Of a stretch of DNA of 64,000 nucleotides, positions 36,061 to 46,444 are shown in pieces (positions within the stretch are counted from its first letter, which is position 1; each line of letters begins with the position of its first letter). The stretch is from positions 734,243-798,242 of the forward strand of contig LT009756.1 of NCBI GenBank assembly GCA_900012615.1, given 5' to 3'. Below the pieces are notes generated by a model. The model was not told where the DNA came from. It ran no database searches and worked only from the letters and a program-made list of their open reading frames with translations. The stretch comes from Agrobacterium genomosp. 13 str. CFBP 6927. GTDB taxonomy: Bacteria > Pseudomonadota > Alphaproteobacteria > Rhizobiales > Rhizobiaceae. Both the position numbers and the translations under genes were made by a program.

Positions 36061-37074
36061 TCACGACACCCGCATCACGATCTTGCCGATATGATTGCTG
36101 CTTTCCATCAGCCGGTGGGCTTCCGCGACCTCATCCAGCGTGAAGACCCGGTTGATGACAGGTGCCAACTGACCGCTTTCGATGAGCGGCCAGACCTCTG
36201 CGACGAGGTCGTCGCGGATGGCGCGTTTTTCGTCGGCCGTGCGGGGGCGCATGGTGGAGCCGGTGACGGTGAGGCGTTTGACCATGATGGGGGTGAGGTT
36301 GACCTTCTCGGCCACGGCGCCACCCAGGAAGGCGATGATGGACAGGCAGCCGTCCTTGGCGAGTGCAGAAAGGTTCTTTTCGAAATAGGCCGCACCGATC
36401 ATGTCGAGAACGACATCGACGCCCTTGCCGCCGGTTTCAGCCTTGATGACGGCGGCGAAATCTTCCTCACGATAGTTGATCGCCCGTCTGGCGCCGAGCT
36501 TCACGCAGGCTTCGCATTTTTCCGCTGAGCCCGCCGTGGCATAGACTTCGGCGCCAAAGGCTTTGGCAAGCTGGATCGCCGTTGTGCCGATGCCGCTGGT
36601 GCCGCCATGGATGAGGACGCTTTCCCCTTCGGTGAGGCCTGCCATCTGGAAGAGGTTGGCCCAGACGGTGAAGAAGGTTTCCGGCAAAGCCGCCGCTTTG
36701 ACGGCGTCGTAACCCTTGGGGAAGGGCAGGGCCTGCCCGGCCGGCACGGTGCAATATTGCGCATAACCGCCGCCATTGGCGAGCGCGCAGACCTTGTCAC
36801 CCACCTTGAATTCGGTAAAGCCCTCACCCAGCGCAACCACCTCGCCGGCGATTTCAAGGCCGAGGATCGGGCTTGCATCCTTCGGCGGCGGATAGATGCC
36901 CTGCCGCTGCGCCACATCCGGCCGGTTGACGCCCGCCGCCTCGACCTTCACCAGAACCTCGCCTTTCGCGGGCTTGGGCAAAGGCGCGTGCGACAGCCGC
37001 ATCACCTCCGGGCCGCCATGGGAGGGAAGGTCGATGAAGCGCATTTTTTCGGGCAGGGTCGTCGTATCGGGCAT
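36061..37074 (-). CDS. Zinc-independent quinone oxidoreductase (MDR family)
   Basis: 337 aa medium-chain dehydrogenase/reductase of the NADPH:quinone oxidoreductase (PIG3-like) group. An N-terminal GroES-like domain ([20 protein letters not shown]) precedes the Rossmann half ([57 protein letters not shown]). The catalytic zinc ligands of alcohol dehydrogenase are absent, as expected. ATG at 37074 starts [13 protein letters not shown]; the AGGAG upstream is a little distant. The substrate in vivo is unknown. Confidence 0.9.
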   Translation of the reverse strand: MPDTTTLPEKMRFIDLPSHGGPEVMRLSHAPLPKPAKGEVLVKVEAAGVNRPDVAQRQGIYPPPKDASPILGLEIAGEVVALGEGFTEFKVGDKVCALANGGGYAQYCTVPAGQALPFPKGYDAVKAAALPETFFTVWANLFQMAGLTEGESVLIHGGTSGIGTTAIQLAKAFGAEVYATAGSAEKCEACVKLGARRAINYREEDFAAVIKAETGGKGVDVVLDMIGAAYFEKNLSALAKDGCLSIIAFLGGAVAEKVNLTPIMVKRLTVTGSTMRPRTADEKRAIRDDLVAEVWPLIESGQLAPVINRVFTLDEVAEAHRLMESSNHIGKIVMRVS

Positions 37075-37162
37075 GGCCAGGGGCAACTCCTCACTTGTCG
37101 GCGTCGCCTGAAGATGTAGGTCAGATGCGCCGCTTAGGGAAGAAGTCCCTTTGTCACGAGTG

Positions 37163-38965
37163 TCATTTTGTCTCGCCGAATACCCGGATGACGAGGCCGC
37201 TGTCATTTTCCTTCGCAGCCGCCTTGATGCCGGCGATCTCGCCGCCGATGCGTTCAGGATTGGCGATGATCAGCCCCTTCGGTAGAGTGAGAACGCCGAT
37301 CGAGCAGCGCAACAGCGCGAAGTCCCGCTCGTTGCCGTGGCGGTCCTGGCCCTTCATGCAGCCGGCGGCGCGGTCTTCATCCGAATAGAGCTCGGCGACA
37401 TCGACGTGAAAATCGCTGAGCAGCCGCTCGAGGATTTCCGTCAGCTCCTCCACAGTCCAGTCGCGCACGCCGATGAAGAAGTCGTCGCCGCCAATATGTC
37501 CGAGAAAGCAGTCGCCGGCGAAGAAATAGCGTCGCATCAGGGCCGAAAACAGCGTGATGGCGTGGTCGCCGGCGTTGAAACCATATTTGTCGTTGAAGGG
37601 TTTGAAATTGTCGAAGTCGCAATAACAGAAGAAGCGCGCCTCATCGCCATCGCTGCAGCTGTCGGTAATGAAGCCGCCAATGGCGCGGTTGCCGGGCAGC
37701 GCCGTCAGCGGGTTCTGGTCCTGCGCCATTTTCAGCTGTTTTTCATTGATGACCTTGATGAGCGAAGCGGCGGAAACGATGCCGGCGTAACGCATGTTTT
37801 CGGTGAGGATGATGCAGGCGCTGCCACCCATGCTGGCAAACATGTTCATCAGCTGGTCGGCGTCGGCATCGAGACCCACGATCGGCGCGGGGTCGACGAA
37901 ATGGGATATGGTGCGCTCATAGATCTTGTTCTTGAGCAGGTCGCGGCCGAAGGGCCGGTAGATATATTCCTTGAGGTGATATTCGTTGATGACGCCGCGC
38001 GGTTCGCCATTGGCGTTGAGCACGGGGAAGAAAGCCTGCTGCGGGTTTCGGCGGAACAGTTCGAAGACATTGTCGACGCTATCATGTTCGAAGACGGTGG
38101 GAAGCCGCTCGATTTCCCGGCGAATGAGGATTTCATCGAGCGTCTGGCTGCTGCGCCGCGTCACGCCGATGCGGTTGAGATGCGGAAAGCTTTCGGGCAG
38201 CTCGCTGGTGAAGACCGTGGGCCTGGCGATCAGCCAGCCCTGCACCAGATCGACGCCGAATTCACGGCAGGTCAGAAATTCCGCTTCCGTTTCGATGCCT
38301 TCGGCAATGACCCGGACGCCGAGAACATGGGCGATGTTGACGATGTTGCGGACGAGATGCTGCTTGCGGGGAAGATGGTCGACGCCGTGGATGAAATGCC
38401 GGTCGATCTTCAGGTAATCCAGCGGAAAATCGCAGAGCAGCTTCATCTCGCCGTGACCGGCGCCGAAATCGTCTATCGCCAGCTTGAAGCCTTCCTTGCG
38501 CATGCGGGCAATCAGCGCCGTGAATTCCGGCACGCTGGTATTGTCGAAACGTTCGGAAAGCTCGAAACAGATGGAGGAGGCCGGAATGCCCGCCCGGGCC
38601 AGATGGCCGACCAGCTTGTCGAGAATGGCGTCGCCATGCGGGATCAACCGCACATCCAGATTGAGGAACAGGGTGGTGGAGGAAAAATCGGGCAGGGTGG
38701 AGAATTTTGCCAGCGCCCGGCTTGCCAGCATCTGCTCGAAAGCCTTCAGCTCGCCATCCGCGGCGGCCTGGTCGAGAAGCGCCAGCGGATTGGAAAAACC
38801 GAGCCGGTCATGGCCGCGCATCAGCGATTCATAACCGAAGATCGTGCCTGTCGTCGCCTCGACAATGGGCTGAAAAGCGGTTTCAAGCACAAGCTTCGCC
38901 ATTGGAAACATCTGCCCGGAGGCAAACCGCCTTATGACATCGTTTTCCACCGTGACGGCCTGCAT
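37163..38965 (-). CDS. EAL-CBS-GGDEF cyclic-di-GMP signalling protein
   Basis: 600 aa cytosolic protein with the order EAL, CBS pair, GGDEF. The EAL domain (residues ~20-250) has YESLMRG in the EAL position, [42 protein letters not shown] and QGWLIARP, so most phosphodiesterase residues remain, though the EAL signature itself reads ESL. Two CBS-like segments (~275-420: [35 protein letters not shown]) follow. The GGDEF domain carries HIGGDDFF in place of GGDEF and [19 protein letters not shown]. The domain set suggests an enzyme or effector tuned by nucleotide binding to CBS. Start at 38965 has GGAG eight bases upstream. No partner gene adjacent. Confidence 0.92.
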   Translation of the reverse strand: MQAVTVENDVIRRFASGQMFPMAKLVLETAFQPIVEATTGTIFGYESLMRGHDRLGFSNPLALLDQAAADGELKAFEQMLASRALAKFSTLPDFSSTTLFLNLDVRLIPHGDAILDKLVGHLARAGIPASSICFELSERFDNTSVPEFTALIARMRKEGFKLAIDDFGAGHGEMKLLCDFPLDYLKIDRHFIHGVDHLPRKQHLVRNIVNIAHVLGVRVIAEGIETEAEFLTCREFGVDLVQGWLIARPTVFTSELPESFPHLNRIGVTRRSSQTLDEILIRREIERLPTVFEHDSVDNVFELFRRNPQQAFFPVLNANGEPRGVINEYHLKEYIYRPFGRDLLKNKIYERTISHFVDPAPIVGLDADADQLMNMFASMGGSACIILTENMRYAGIVSAASLIKVINEKQLKMAQDQNPLTALPGNRAIGGFITDSCSDGDEARFFCYCDFDNFKPFNDKYGFNAGDHAITLFSALMRRYFFAGDCFLGHIGGDDFFIGVRDWTVEELTEILERLLSDFHVDVAELYSDEDRAAGCMKGQDRHGNERDFALLRCSIGVLTLPKGLIIANPERIGGEIAGIKAAAKENDSGLVIRVFGETK

Positions 38966-39110
38966 TCCTGTTTCTCCGCTCTTGCCGGTCCCGTTGCTGG
39001 CATGCGCGTGGAATACCCACACGGGACCCGTCTCTTTTGCGGCAACAATTGCAGATTACAGGTCAACAAAAGCTTTCACGACTGTGAAGCTTTGATGAAC
39101 GTTTTGTAAC

Positions 39111-39135
39111 GGCCCCCTATATCGAAGAGGGGGCC
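39111..39135 (-). terminator. Hairpin terminator after the orphan ParD-like gene
   Basis: GGCCCCCT (39111-39118) pairs with AGGGGGCC (39128-39135); loop of 9. It lies between the minus-strand antitoxin gene and the EAL-CBS-GGDEF gene, 10 bases past the antitoxin stop. Confidence 0.65.
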
Positions 39136-39145
39136 GCACCAGGCC

Positions 39146-39382
39146 TTATGCCCGGCGCGCATGACCCGTGTGAGCGGCGTAAAGCTCCGCAACATTCATG
39201 CGCTCGCGGTCCGCCTCGACAGGTTCTGCCGGCCTGGTGCCGACGCCGTGTTCGGCGGAGGCCGCCCATAGTCTCAGCGCGGCCCTGACGACCTCGCTGC
39301 CGGATGCGTAAGCGCCGCAATTCACGGCCTCCCGCATTCTTGCTGCCTGTTCCGGGGAAATCGATACTGTCACCATTGGCAT
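39146..39382 (-). CDS. Orphan ParD-like (ribbon-helix-helix) antitoxin
   Basis: 78 aa. MPMVTVSISPEQAARMREAV and GAYASGSEVVRAALRLW are typical of ParD N-terminal ribbon-helix-helix DNA-binding domains. A long polar tail follows (AEPVEADRERMNVAELYAAH). GGGAG eight bases upstream of the ATG at 39382 sets the start. ParD normally precedes parE, but no RelE/ParE toxin follows: the next gene on the strand is the EAL-CBS-GGDEF protein after a terminator. It may be a relic or a stand-alone repressor. Confidence 0.8.
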   Translation of the reverse strand: MPMVTVSISPEQAARMREAVNCGAYASGSEVVRAALRLWAASAEHGVGTRPAEPVEADRERMNVAELYAAHTGHARRA

Positions 39383-39636
39383 GATATCACTCCCTTTTTC
39401 AATGACCGCCATAAGCAACCCGATAGATGTCCGCTGTGCGGACAGGGCGATGGCAATCTTTTGCGGGCGGTCGTTTTTTTGAGGTTTTCGTCTGGACGCC
39501 GCTTCCAGCGAAATTGGTATCATCGTCTATCTTACCACGAAACGCGTTCCATACCCAATTTGCAGTATATAAGGGTTTAGTTTTTCCATGACGGGCGCCT
39601 GCTTGATATGAGGCCACAGACGCGCCGCAAACGCCC

Positions 39637-40185
39637 TCATGACCGCATGGCCATGGCGAGCGCGATCATCGCAAAGCCCTGCATTATAAGGTCTATCGCC
39701 AGGAACAGGCCAAGGACCCAAAGGCTGTTCACCGGCCAGCCGGCGGCGATCACCAGGCCCGCAAGTGCCGTCACCGCACCCGCCACGGTAACCCAGCCCC
39801 AGCCCGTTGCCGGTCTCAGCCGGAAGCCGACGACAAGGCGGAAGATGCCGGCGACAATGAGCGACACCGCCATCAACAATGTCAGCACGGCTGCGGTCAG
39901 ATCAGGGTTTTGAAAGGCGATGACACCGGCAATGGCATAAAGCAGGCCGCTCAGTGTCCAGAACAGTGCGCTTTCCCATCCTTTCACCTGAAAAGCATGG
40001 AAAAGCTGCAAAATGCCGCCCATCAGCATCATGACGCCGACATAAAATACGGAGGCGACGGTGGCGACGAGAAGATTGCCGAGCGCAATGACCCCAAAGG
40101 CCAGAAGGACGAGGCCAAGGGCCAGAAACCAACCCCACTTCGCTCTGAGGGGTGAAAATCCAGGCGCATTGAGACTGTGTGTCAT
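39637..40185 (-). CDS. HdeD-family (DUF308) membrane protein
   Basis: 182 aa, about six hydrophobic segments: WGWFLALGLVLLAFGVIALG, LLVATVASVFYVGVMMLMGG, ALFWTLSGLLYAIAGVIAFQ, LTAAVLTLLMAVSLIVAGIF, VTVAGAVTALAGLVIAAGWP and SLWVLGLFLAIDLIMQGFAM. This matches HdeD, an acid-resistance-associated inner-membrane protein in enterics; the role in rhizobia is unclear. ATG 40185 has GGAG eight bases upstream. Upstream in-frame codons to 40371 are a shadow. Confidence 0.88.
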   Translation of the reverse strand: MTHSLNAPGFSPLRAKWGWFLALGLVLLAFGVIALGNLLVATVASVFYVGVMMLMGGILQLFHAFQVKGWESALFWTLSGLLYAIAGVIAFQNPDLTAAVLTLLMAVSLIVAGIFRLVVGFRLRPATGWGWVTVAGAVTALAGLVIAAGWPVNSLWVLGLFLAIDLIMQGFAMIALAMAMRS

Positions 40186-40355
40186 CTCGCTGTCTCCATG
40201 AATGGTCGCGGTAAAGCTATCACGATTGCAGCATAGCGCAACGAGAATGCCGAAGATTTGATCCAGATCATGAGGCGCATGTAGCGGCAAAACCGTCTGC
40301 GCTTCAGTCTTTCCGCCCGGCAGCACATCCGCGACATGAAATGGCGCATTTTTTA

Positions 40356-40375
40356 TTGATTGATTGATCAATCAA
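40356..40375 (+). promoter_or_regulatory. Candidate BetI operator upstream of betI
   Basis: Perfect 16-bp palindrome TTGATTGATCAATCAA (40360-40375) preceded by another direct TTGA at 40356. TetR-family BetI is known to repress its own operon and respond to choline, and AT-rich palindromes of this kind fit. It lies 31 bases upstream of betI. Confidence 0.65.
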
Positions 40376-40406
40376 GAATATTTTGCCCGCCATCAAGGAG
40401 ACCCTT

Positions 40407-41027
40407 ATGCCCAAGATCGGAATGGAGCCTTTGCGCCGCAAGGCGCTTGTGGATGCGGCACTGCGCACCATAGGCCACCATGGTTCGCTGAATGTGACAA
40501 TGTCTGACATCGCCCGGGAAGCGGGCGTGTCGGCCGCCCTTGCGCATCATTATTTCGGCAGCAAGCAGCAGCTGCTTCTGGAGACCATCCGCAGCCTGCT
40601 GCGTGACCTGCGGCGCGATGCGGTCGCGGCGCTGACCCGTGCTTCCGGCCCTCGCGCAAGGCTGAGCGCCATCGTCCATGTCTCCTTCCAGAGCGACCAG
40701 TTCACACCGGAGACGGTGGCGGCATGGCTTGCCTTTTATGTCGAGGCGCAGCGTTCGGAAGAAACCCGCCGCCTGCTCGTGCTCTATTCGCGCCGTCTCA
40801 GGTCAAACCTCATGGCGAGCCTCAACCGGCTCTGCCCGCCAGACGATGCCGCACGCATCGCGGAAGGCGCGGCCGCCCTGATCGACGGACTTTATATTCG
40901 CCATAGCCTGCGCTCAGCGCCACTCGGCCTTGCCTCCGCACCGGCGCTTGTCGAGGATTACTTCGACATGCAGCTCAAATCTTTTCCCGATGGACAGCGC
41001 CCAAAGCCGTCCATCCGTGTTCTTTAA
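40407..41027 (+). CDS. betI: TetR-family choline-responsive repressor BetI
   Basis: 206 aa. N-terminal helix-turn-helix at residues ~9-53 (RRKALVDAALRTIGHHGSLN, MSDIAREAGVSAALAHHYFG). The remainder matches the BetI ligand-binding domain (FTPETVAAWLAFYVEAQRSE, GAAALIDGLYIRHSLRSAPL). It represses the bet genes until choline is present. AAGGAG seven bases before ATG 40407. Twelve bases separate it from betB, forming betIBA; the betC sulfatase gene often present between betI and betB in rhizobia is absent. Confidence 0.93.
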   Translation: MPKIGMEPLRRKALVDAALRTIGHHGSLNVTMSDIAREAGVSAALAHHYFGSKQQLLLETIRSLLRDLRRDAVAALTRASGPRARLSAIVHVSFQSDQFTPETVAAWLAFYVEAQRSEETRRLLVLYSRRLRSNLMASLNRLCPPDDAARIAEGAAALIDGLYIRHSLRSAPLGLASAPALVEDYFDMQLKSFPDGQRPKPSIRVL

Positions 41028-41039
41028 GGAGACTTCGAC

Positions 41040-42521
41040 ATGACCATCGCGACGCCGCTGAAGGCGCAGCCGAAAGCCTCGCATTTCATCGACGGGGTGT
41101 ATGTCGAAGACACGGCCGGCACACCGTTCGAGAGCATCTTTCCGGCCACCGGCGAGGTGATCGCGAGGCTGCATGCGGCAACGCCTGCCATCGTCGAGCG
41201 CGCCATCGCCTCGGCCAAACTTGCACAGAAGGAATGGGCGGCGATGAGCCCAATGGCCCGCGGCCGCATCCTCAAACGCGCCGCCGATATCATGCGCGAG
41301 CGCAACGATGCGCTTTCGACGCTGGAGACGCTGGATACCGGCAAGCCCATTCAGGAAACCATCGTCGCCGACCCGACCTCCGGCGCGGATGCCTTCGAAT
41401 TTTTCGGCGGTATCGCACCTTCCGCGCTGAACGGCGATTACATCCCCCTCGGCGGCGATTTCGCCTATACCAAGCGCGTGCCGCTCGGCGTCTGCGTCGG
41501 TATCGGCGCGTGGAATTATCCGCAGCAGATCGCCTGCTGGAAGGCGGCGCCCGCGCTGGTCGCCGGCAATGCCATGGTCTTCAAGCCCTCGGAAAATACC
41601 CCGCTCGGCGCCTTGAAGATCGCCGAAATCCTCATCGAAGCCGGCCTGCCCAAGGGCCTGTTCAACGTCATTCAGGGTGATCGCGATACCGGGCCGCTGC
41701 TGGTCAACCACCCGGATGTGGCGAAGGTTTCGCTTACCGGCTCGGTGCCGACCGGCCGCAAGGTGGCCGCTGCCGCTGCCGGGCATCTGAAGCACGTGAC
41801 CATGGAACTCGGCGGCAAGTCGCCGCTGATCGTCTTCGACGATGCCGATATCGAAAGCGCTGTCGGCGGGGCCATGCTTGGCAACTTCTATTCCTCCGGC
41901 CAGGTCTGCTCCAACGGCACCCGCGTCTTTGTGCAGAAAAAGGCGAAGGAGCGTTTCCTCGACAATCTGAAGCGCCGCACCGAGTCGATGATCCTCGGCG
42001 ATCCCCTCGACTACGCCACCCATCTCGGCCCGCTGGTCTCCAAGGCCCAGCAGGAGAAGGTCCTTTCCTATATCGAAAAGGGCAAGGCAGAGGGCGCGAC
42101 GCTCATCACCGGCGGCGGCATTCCCAACAATGTGGCGGGCGAGGGCGCTTATGTGCGGCCGACCGTCTTCGCCGATGTGACCGACGACATGACCATCGCC
42201 CGCGAAGAAATCTTCGGCCCGGTCATGTGCGTTCTGGATTTTGACGATGAGGACGAGGTTCTCGCCCGCGCCAACGCCACCGAATTCGGTCTCGCCGGCG
42301 GCGTCTTCACCGCCGATCTCGCCCGCGCCCATCGCGTGGTCGACCGGCTGGAGGCGGGTACGCTTTGGATCAATACCTATAATCTCTGCCCGGTCGAAAT
42401 CCCCTTCGGCGGCTCGAAACAATCCGGCTTCGGGCGGGAGAATTCGGCCGCCGCGCTGGAGCATTATAGCGAGCTGAAGACGGTTTATGTGAGCACGGGG
42501 AAGGTGGACGCGCCCTATTGA
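41040..42521 (+). CDS. betB: Betaine aldehyde dehydrogenase BetB
   Basis: 493 aa NAD(P)-dependent aldehyde dehydrogenase converting betaine aldehyde to glycine betaine. Family motifs are [31 protein letters not shown] (general-base Glu) and [14 protein letters not shown] (catalytic Cys). [17 protein letters not shown] and [19 protein letters not shown] are BetB-specific. AAGGAGACTTCGAC precedes the ATG. Central gene of betIBA. Confidence 0.96.
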   Translation: MTIATPLKAQPKASHFIDGVYVEDTAGTPFESIFPATGEVIARLHAATPAIVERAIASAKLAQKEWAAMSPMARGRILKRAADIMRERNDALSTLETLDTGKPIQETIVADPTSGADAFEFFGGIAPSALNGDYIPLGGDFAYTKRVPLGVCVGIGAWNYPQQIACWKAAPALVAGNAMVFKPSENTPLGALKIAEILIEAGLPKGLFNVIQGDRDTGPLLVNHPDVAKVSLTGSVPTGRKVAAAAAGHLKHVTMELGGKSPLIVFDDADIESAVGGAMLGNFYSSGQVCSNGTRVFVQKKAKERFLDNLKRRTESMILGDPLDYATHLGPLVSKAQQEKVLSYIEKGKAEGATLITGGGIPNNVAGEGAYVRPTVFADVTDDMTIAREEIFGPVMCVLDFDDEDEVLARANATEFGLAGGVFTADLARAHRVVDRLEAGTLWINTYNLCPVEIPFGGSKQSGFGRENSAAALEHYSELKTVYVSTGKVDAPY

Positions 42522-42540
42522 CGGTCGGTGCGTGGGGCTT

Positions 42541-42683
42541 ACCCCCCTCTGTCCTGCCGGACATGGGGAGATCGGCAAGCGGCGCCACCACCACTTCATT
42601 CGCTGACGTTGAGATGGGCGCGACCTCGCCACATATCGATCTCCCCCCATGAGGGGGAGATGCCCGGCAGGGCAGAGGGGGGT
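42541..42683 (+). repeat. Inverted-repeat element between betB and betA
   Basis: Arms ACCCCCCTCTGTCCTGCCGG and its near-complement ending CAGAGGGGGGT enclose GGGGAGATCGGC and GATCTCCCCC segments. It resembles other Rhizobiales intergenic palindromes and lies inside the bet operon, where it may change betA expression. Confidence 0.7.
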
Positions 42684-42724
42684 GAGCCACAGGCGCAGAT
42701 GTTCATTCTGGAGATATTTCGCAA

Positions 42725-44374
42725 ATGCAAGCAGATTACGTCATCGTCGGTTCGGGTTCCGCAGGCTCCGCCATCGCCTATCGCCTGTCGGAAGACGGCC
42801 GTTATTCGGTGATCGTCATCGAGGCCGGCGGTTCGGATTTCGGCCCCTTCATCCAGATGCCGGCCGCACTCGCATGGCCGATGAGCATGAAGCGCTATAA
42901 TTGGGGTTATCTCTCCGAGCCCGAGCCGAACCTCGACAACCGCAGGATTACGGCGCCGCGCGGAAAAGTCATCGGCGGTTCGTCCTCCATCAACGGCCTC
43001 GTTTACGTGCGTGGCCATGCCGAGGATTTCAACCGCTGGGAAGAGCTTGGCGCGCATGGCTGGGCCTATGCGGATGTGCTGCCTTACTTCAAGCGGATGG
43101 AACATAGCCATGGCGGCGAAGAAGGCTGGCGCGGCACGGATGGGCCGCTGCATGTGCAGCGCGGCCCGGTCAACAATCCACTGTTCCACGCCTTCATTCA
43201 GGCCGGCGCTGAGGCCGGTTTCGAACTGACCGACGATTATAACGGCTCCAAGCAGGAGGGTTTCGGCCTGATGGAGCAGACCATCCACAATGGCCGCCGC
43301 TGGTCTGCCGCCAATGCGTATCTGAAACCGGCGCTGAAGCGCGGCAATGTCACGCTCGTCAACGGTTTCGCCCGCAATGTCGTCATCGAGAACGGCCGCG
43401 CGGTTGGTGTCGAGATCGAGCGCAAGGGCGTGGTGGAAACCGTCACGGCCAATCGCGAGGTCATCGTCTCGGCATCCTCCTTCAATTCGCCGAAACTGCT
43501 GATGCTCTCAGGCATCGGCCCCGCCGCCCATCTGAAAGACATGGGCATCGAGGTGAAGGCGGATCGCCCGGGCGTGGGCGAGAACCTTCAAGACCATATG
43601 GAGTTTTATTTTCAGCAGGTCTCCACCAAGCCGGTCTCGCTTTATTCCTGGCTGCCATGGTTCTGGCAGGGCGTGGCGGGTGCGCAATGGCTGCTGTCGA
43701 AAGGCGGGCTTGGCGCTTCCAACCAGTTCGAGGCCTGCGCCTTCCTGCGCTCAGCTCCGGGTCTGAAGCAGCCTGACATCCAGTATCATTTTCTCCCGGT
43801 CGCCATTTCCTATGATGGCAAGGCGGCGGCGAAAAGCCATGGTTTTCAGGTGCATGTGGGTTACAACCTCTCGAAATCGCGTGGCAATGTTACCCTGCGT
43901 TCCGCAGATCCACATGACGACCCGGTCATCCGCTTCAACTATATGAGCCACCCGGAAGACTGGGAGAAGTTCCGCCATTGCGTGCGCCTGACGCGCGACA
44001 TCTTCAGCCAGAAAGCCTTTGACGATTTTCGCGGGCCGGAAATCCAGCCCGGCGAAAATGTCGCGACGGATGAGGAGATCGACGCCTTTTTGCGGGAGCA
44101 TCTGGAAAGCGCCTATCACCCCTGCGGCACCTGCCGCATGGGCGACAGGGACGACCCGATGGCCGTCGTCGATCCCGAATGCCGGGTGATCGGGGTGGAG
44201 GGCTTAAGGGTGGCGGACAGCTCGATCTTCCCGCATGTGACCTATGGCAACCTCAACGGCCCGTCGATCATGACCGGCGAAAAGGCGGCGGATCATATTC
44301 TCGGCAAGACCCCGCTGCCACGCTCCAATCAGGAACCGTGGGTAAACCCGCGCGCGGCCGTCAGCGACCGGTGA
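42725..44374 (+). CDS. betA: Choline dehydrogenase BetA
   Basis: 549 aa GMC-family FAD flavoprotein that oxidises choline to betaine aldehyde at the membrane. ADP-binding [20 protein letters not shown] near the N-terminus, then [57 protein letters not shown]. The C-terminal active-site His is in [13 protein letters not shown] and the end motif is [24 protein letters not shown] precedes the ATG at some distance. It converges on a toxin-antitoxin pair with only three bases between stops. Confidence 0.96.
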   Translation: MQADYVIVGSGSAGSAIAYRLSEDGRYSVIVIEAGGSDFGPFIQMPAALAWPMSMKRYNWGYLSEPEPNLDNRRITAPRGKVIGGSSSINGLVYVRGHAEDFNRWEELGAHGWAYADVLPYFKRMEHSHGGEEGWRGTDGPLHVQRGPVNNPLFHAFIQAGAEAGFELTDDYNGSKQEGFGLMEQTIHNGRRWSAANAYLKPALKRGNVTLVNGFARNVVIENGRAVGVEIERKGVVETVTANREVIVSASSFNSPKLLMLSGIGPAAHLKDMGIEVKADRPGVGENLQDHMEFYFQQVSTKPVSLYSWLPWFWQGVAGAQWLLSKGGLGASNQFEACAFLRSAPGLKQPDIQYHFLPVAISYDGKAAAKSHGFQVHVGYNLSKSRGNVTLRSADPHDDPVIRFNYMSHPEDWEKFRHCVRLTRDIFSQKAFDDFRGPEIQPGENVATDEEIDAFLREHLESAYHPCGTCRMGDRDDPMAVVDPECRVIGVEGLRVADSSIFPHVTYGNLNGPSIMTGEKAADHILGKTPLPRSNQEPWVNPRAAVSDR

Positions 44375-44377
44375 GGG

Positions 44378-44677
44378 TCAATGGTAATCATCCTCGCGCT
44401 GGTGGCGGATCGCGAGGATGGACACGGTTTCCGCATCTTCGATTTGAATGAGGACGATGTAACCGGAAGATCCGAACGGAACGATCAGTTCTCGTAAGAG
44501 TGCGTTGTCCCCAGGCGCCTTGCGCGTTGCGAAAGGAAATTCGCTCAGTCCCTCAATCGTTGAAATGATTCGGTCCACGGCTTTTTCCGCCGTCGAAAAA
44601 TCCTTTTCCAGTAGAAAATCATATAGCCGGGTTATGTCCGCTCGGGCCGCAATCGTGTACCGGAGATTGAAGGTCAC
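44378..44677 (-). CDS. ParE/RelE-type toxin
   Basis: 99 aa, RelE/ParE fold: YTIAARADITRLYDFLLEKD, AVDRIISTIEGLSEFPFATR, ELIVPFGSSGYIVLIQIEDA and LAIRHQREDDYH. The last motif (IRHQRED) is typical for ParE-like toxins, whose known members inhibit gyrase. Its start overlaps the antitoxin stop by 4 bases. Whether it acts on gyrase or ribosomes cannot be told from sequence. It lies at the end of the bet operon, convergent with betA. Confidence 0.88.
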   Translation of the reverse strand: MTFNLRYTIAARADITRLYDFLLEKDFSTAEKAVDRIISTIEGLSEFPFATRKAPGDNALLRELIVPFGSSGYIVLIQIEDAETVSILAIRHQREDDYH

Positions 44678-44946
44678 TCGCCACGCTCAGCTTTCTTGGC
44701 GGCGAGCATCGCCCGCAATTCCGCATGCACCTCTTCGGCCGAATAAAAAATCCCCGTGCGTTTGGATTCTTCGAGCGAGGCCAGCCCGCGCGCAATGAAT
44801 TCCGCCTGTGATTTGCGGATTTCCACCTGCCTGCGCACGGAATCCTCAACGAAGGAAGAGAGCGTTTCGCCGTCCTTCAGCACGCTTTCCGCCGCCTCGC
44901 GAAAATCCGCCGTTACCCGCAGCGAAGGCAATGTCGCCGTTTTCAT
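44674..44946 (-). CDS. Antitoxin for the ParE-type toxin
   Basis: 90 aa from ATG 44946 (GGAG seven bases upstream). MKTATLPSLRVTADFREAAE and SLSSFVEDSVRRQVEIRKSQ-type sequence (ETLSSFVEDSVRRQVEIRKS) suggest a ribbon-helix-helix of the YlcI/YnfO or ParD kind. The C-terminal half (GLASLEESKRTGIFYSAEEV) is the likely toxin-binding tail. It precedes the toxin with overlapping codons. A GCAATTGC palindrome lies upstream at 44965-44972. Confidence 0.82.
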   Translation of the reverse strand: MKTATLPSLRVTADFREAAESVLKDGETLSSFVEDSVRRQVEIRKSQAEFIARGLASLEESKRTGIFYSAEEVHAELRAMLAAKKAERGE

Positions 44947-45096
44947 ATTGCGTCTCCATGCGTTGCAATTGCGATGCCAAGAGTGCGCCGATAGGGGCGG
45001 CCTGTCAAATGCAAAACCTTGCAATCCCCGCCCGAGAGGCGGATAAACGGACTTCCCGCCTGATGACGACCATCAAAATCACCGATCTGGACCGCC

Positions 45097-46440
45097 ATGC
45101 CCGTCGACTACAAAAAGCTGAAGATGCTCCGCCGTTCCCGTGTCGTCTGGGGCTCCTGGCGGGTGTGGAGGCCGAGGGCGGTTTTCTGGATTGGCGCGAT
45201 TGCGGTTGGCCTTATCAGCGTTGGCTTTGCCTGGGCGGCGGATCGCGCCCAGCACCTTTTCTTTGCGGCGACCTCATCGGGCAAATGGGCGTTTCTGCTG
45301 CCGCTCATCATCACGCCGCTCGGCTTCACGCTCTGCGCATGGCTCGCGATCACGGTTTTCCCCAATGCCGGCGGCAGCGGCATTCCGCAGGCGATCGCCG
45401 CGCGGCACCTGCGGGAAGATGCGGACCGTTCGCGGCTTCTGTCGCTGAAACTCGCTTTCGGCAAGGTGGTACTGACGGTGGCCGGGCTTTTGTCCGGTGC
45501 CTCCATCGGCCGTGAGGGCCCGACCGTTCAGGTTGGCGCCTCGATCATGCTGCAGGCCGCCCGCTGGGGCGGCATGGCGCAGGCGAAGGGCCTCATTCTC
45601 GCTGGCTCGGCGGCGGGCATCGCGGCGGCCTTCAACACGCCGCTCGCCGGCATCGTCTTCGCCATCGAGGAAATGAGCAAGACCTATGAATCCCGCGCCA
45701 ATGGCCTCGTCCTCACTGCCGTCATCCTGTCGGGCCTCGCCTCGCTGGCGCTGGTCGGCAGCTATACCTATTTCGGCACCAGTTCGGTGATGGCGAAAAC
45801 GACCATGGACTGGCTGCTGGTTCTGGTCTGCGGCATTGGCGGCGGCGCGTTCGGGGCGCTGTTCAGCGCAGGCGCCTTGCGTCTTTCCGCCCGCATCCGG
45901 CGCTTCGCGCAGGCGATGCCGCTGAAGCGGATGCTGGCGATCGCCGCCGCCTGCGGCCTTGCTTCCGCCGTCCTCGGCATCGCAACGGGCGGCGCGACCT
46001 TTGGAACCGGTTACGAACAGGCGCGCGCGGCAATGGAGGGTGAGGCCGCGCCCGCATTCTTCTTCATCGAAAAACTGGCGGCGACGTTCCTTGCCATGAT
46101 GTCGGGTATTCCGGGCGGCATCTTCGCACCGTCGCTGTCAGTAGGCGCGGGTTTCGGCAGCACCATGGCCACCCTGCTCGGCACCAGCATTGGCCTTGGC
46201 GCCATCGTCGGTATGGCGGGTTATTTTGCGGGCGTGGTGCAGGCGCCGATGACAGCCTTTGTCATCATCCTTGAAATGACCGGCAATCATGAAGGCGTCA
46301 TGCCTATCATGGCTGCATCGATGCTGGGATATCTGACGTCGCGGCTTTTCTCCCGCGAGCCGCTTTATCACGGCCTGTCGCGGGTCTTCATCGCCCAGAG
46401 CATCCGCGCCAGACGCGCCGCTCAGGCCAGCGAAACCTAA
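45097..46440 (+). CDS. ClC-family chloride/proton transporter
   Basis: 447 aa. Characteristic ClC motifs: GSGIPQAIAA, GREGPTVQVGAS (gating Glu), GGIFAPSLSVGAGFG, and the proton-glutamate region FAIEEMSKTY, as in E. coli ClC-ec1, which argues for an antiporter rather than a channel. About ten to twelve membrane segments. The N-terminus MPVDYKKLKMLRRSRVVWGSW is basic. No CBS tail is present. The role may be charge balance in acid stress. Confidence 0.94.
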   Translation: MPVDYKKLKMLRRSRVVWGSWRVWRPRAVFWIGAIAVGLISVGFAWAADRAQHLFFAATSSGKWAFLLPLIITPLGFTLCAWLAITVFPNAGGSGIPQAIAARHLREDADRSRLLSLKLAFGKVVLTVAGLLSGASIGREGPTVQVGASIMLQAARWGGMAQAKGLILAGSAAGIAAAFNTPLAGIVFAIEEMSKTYESRANGLVLTAVILSGLASLALVGSYTYFGTSSVMAKTTMDWLLVLVCGIGGGAFGALFSAGALRLSARIRRFAQAMPLKRMLAIAAACGLASAVLGIATGGATFGTGYEQARAAMEGEAAPAFFFIEKLAATFLAMMSGIPGGIFAPSLSVGAGFGSTMATLLGTSIGLGAIVGMAGYFAGVVQAPMTAFVIILEMTGNHEGVMPIMAASMLGYLTSRLFSREPLYHGLSRVFIAQSIRARRAAQASET

Positions 46441-46444
46441 CCGT

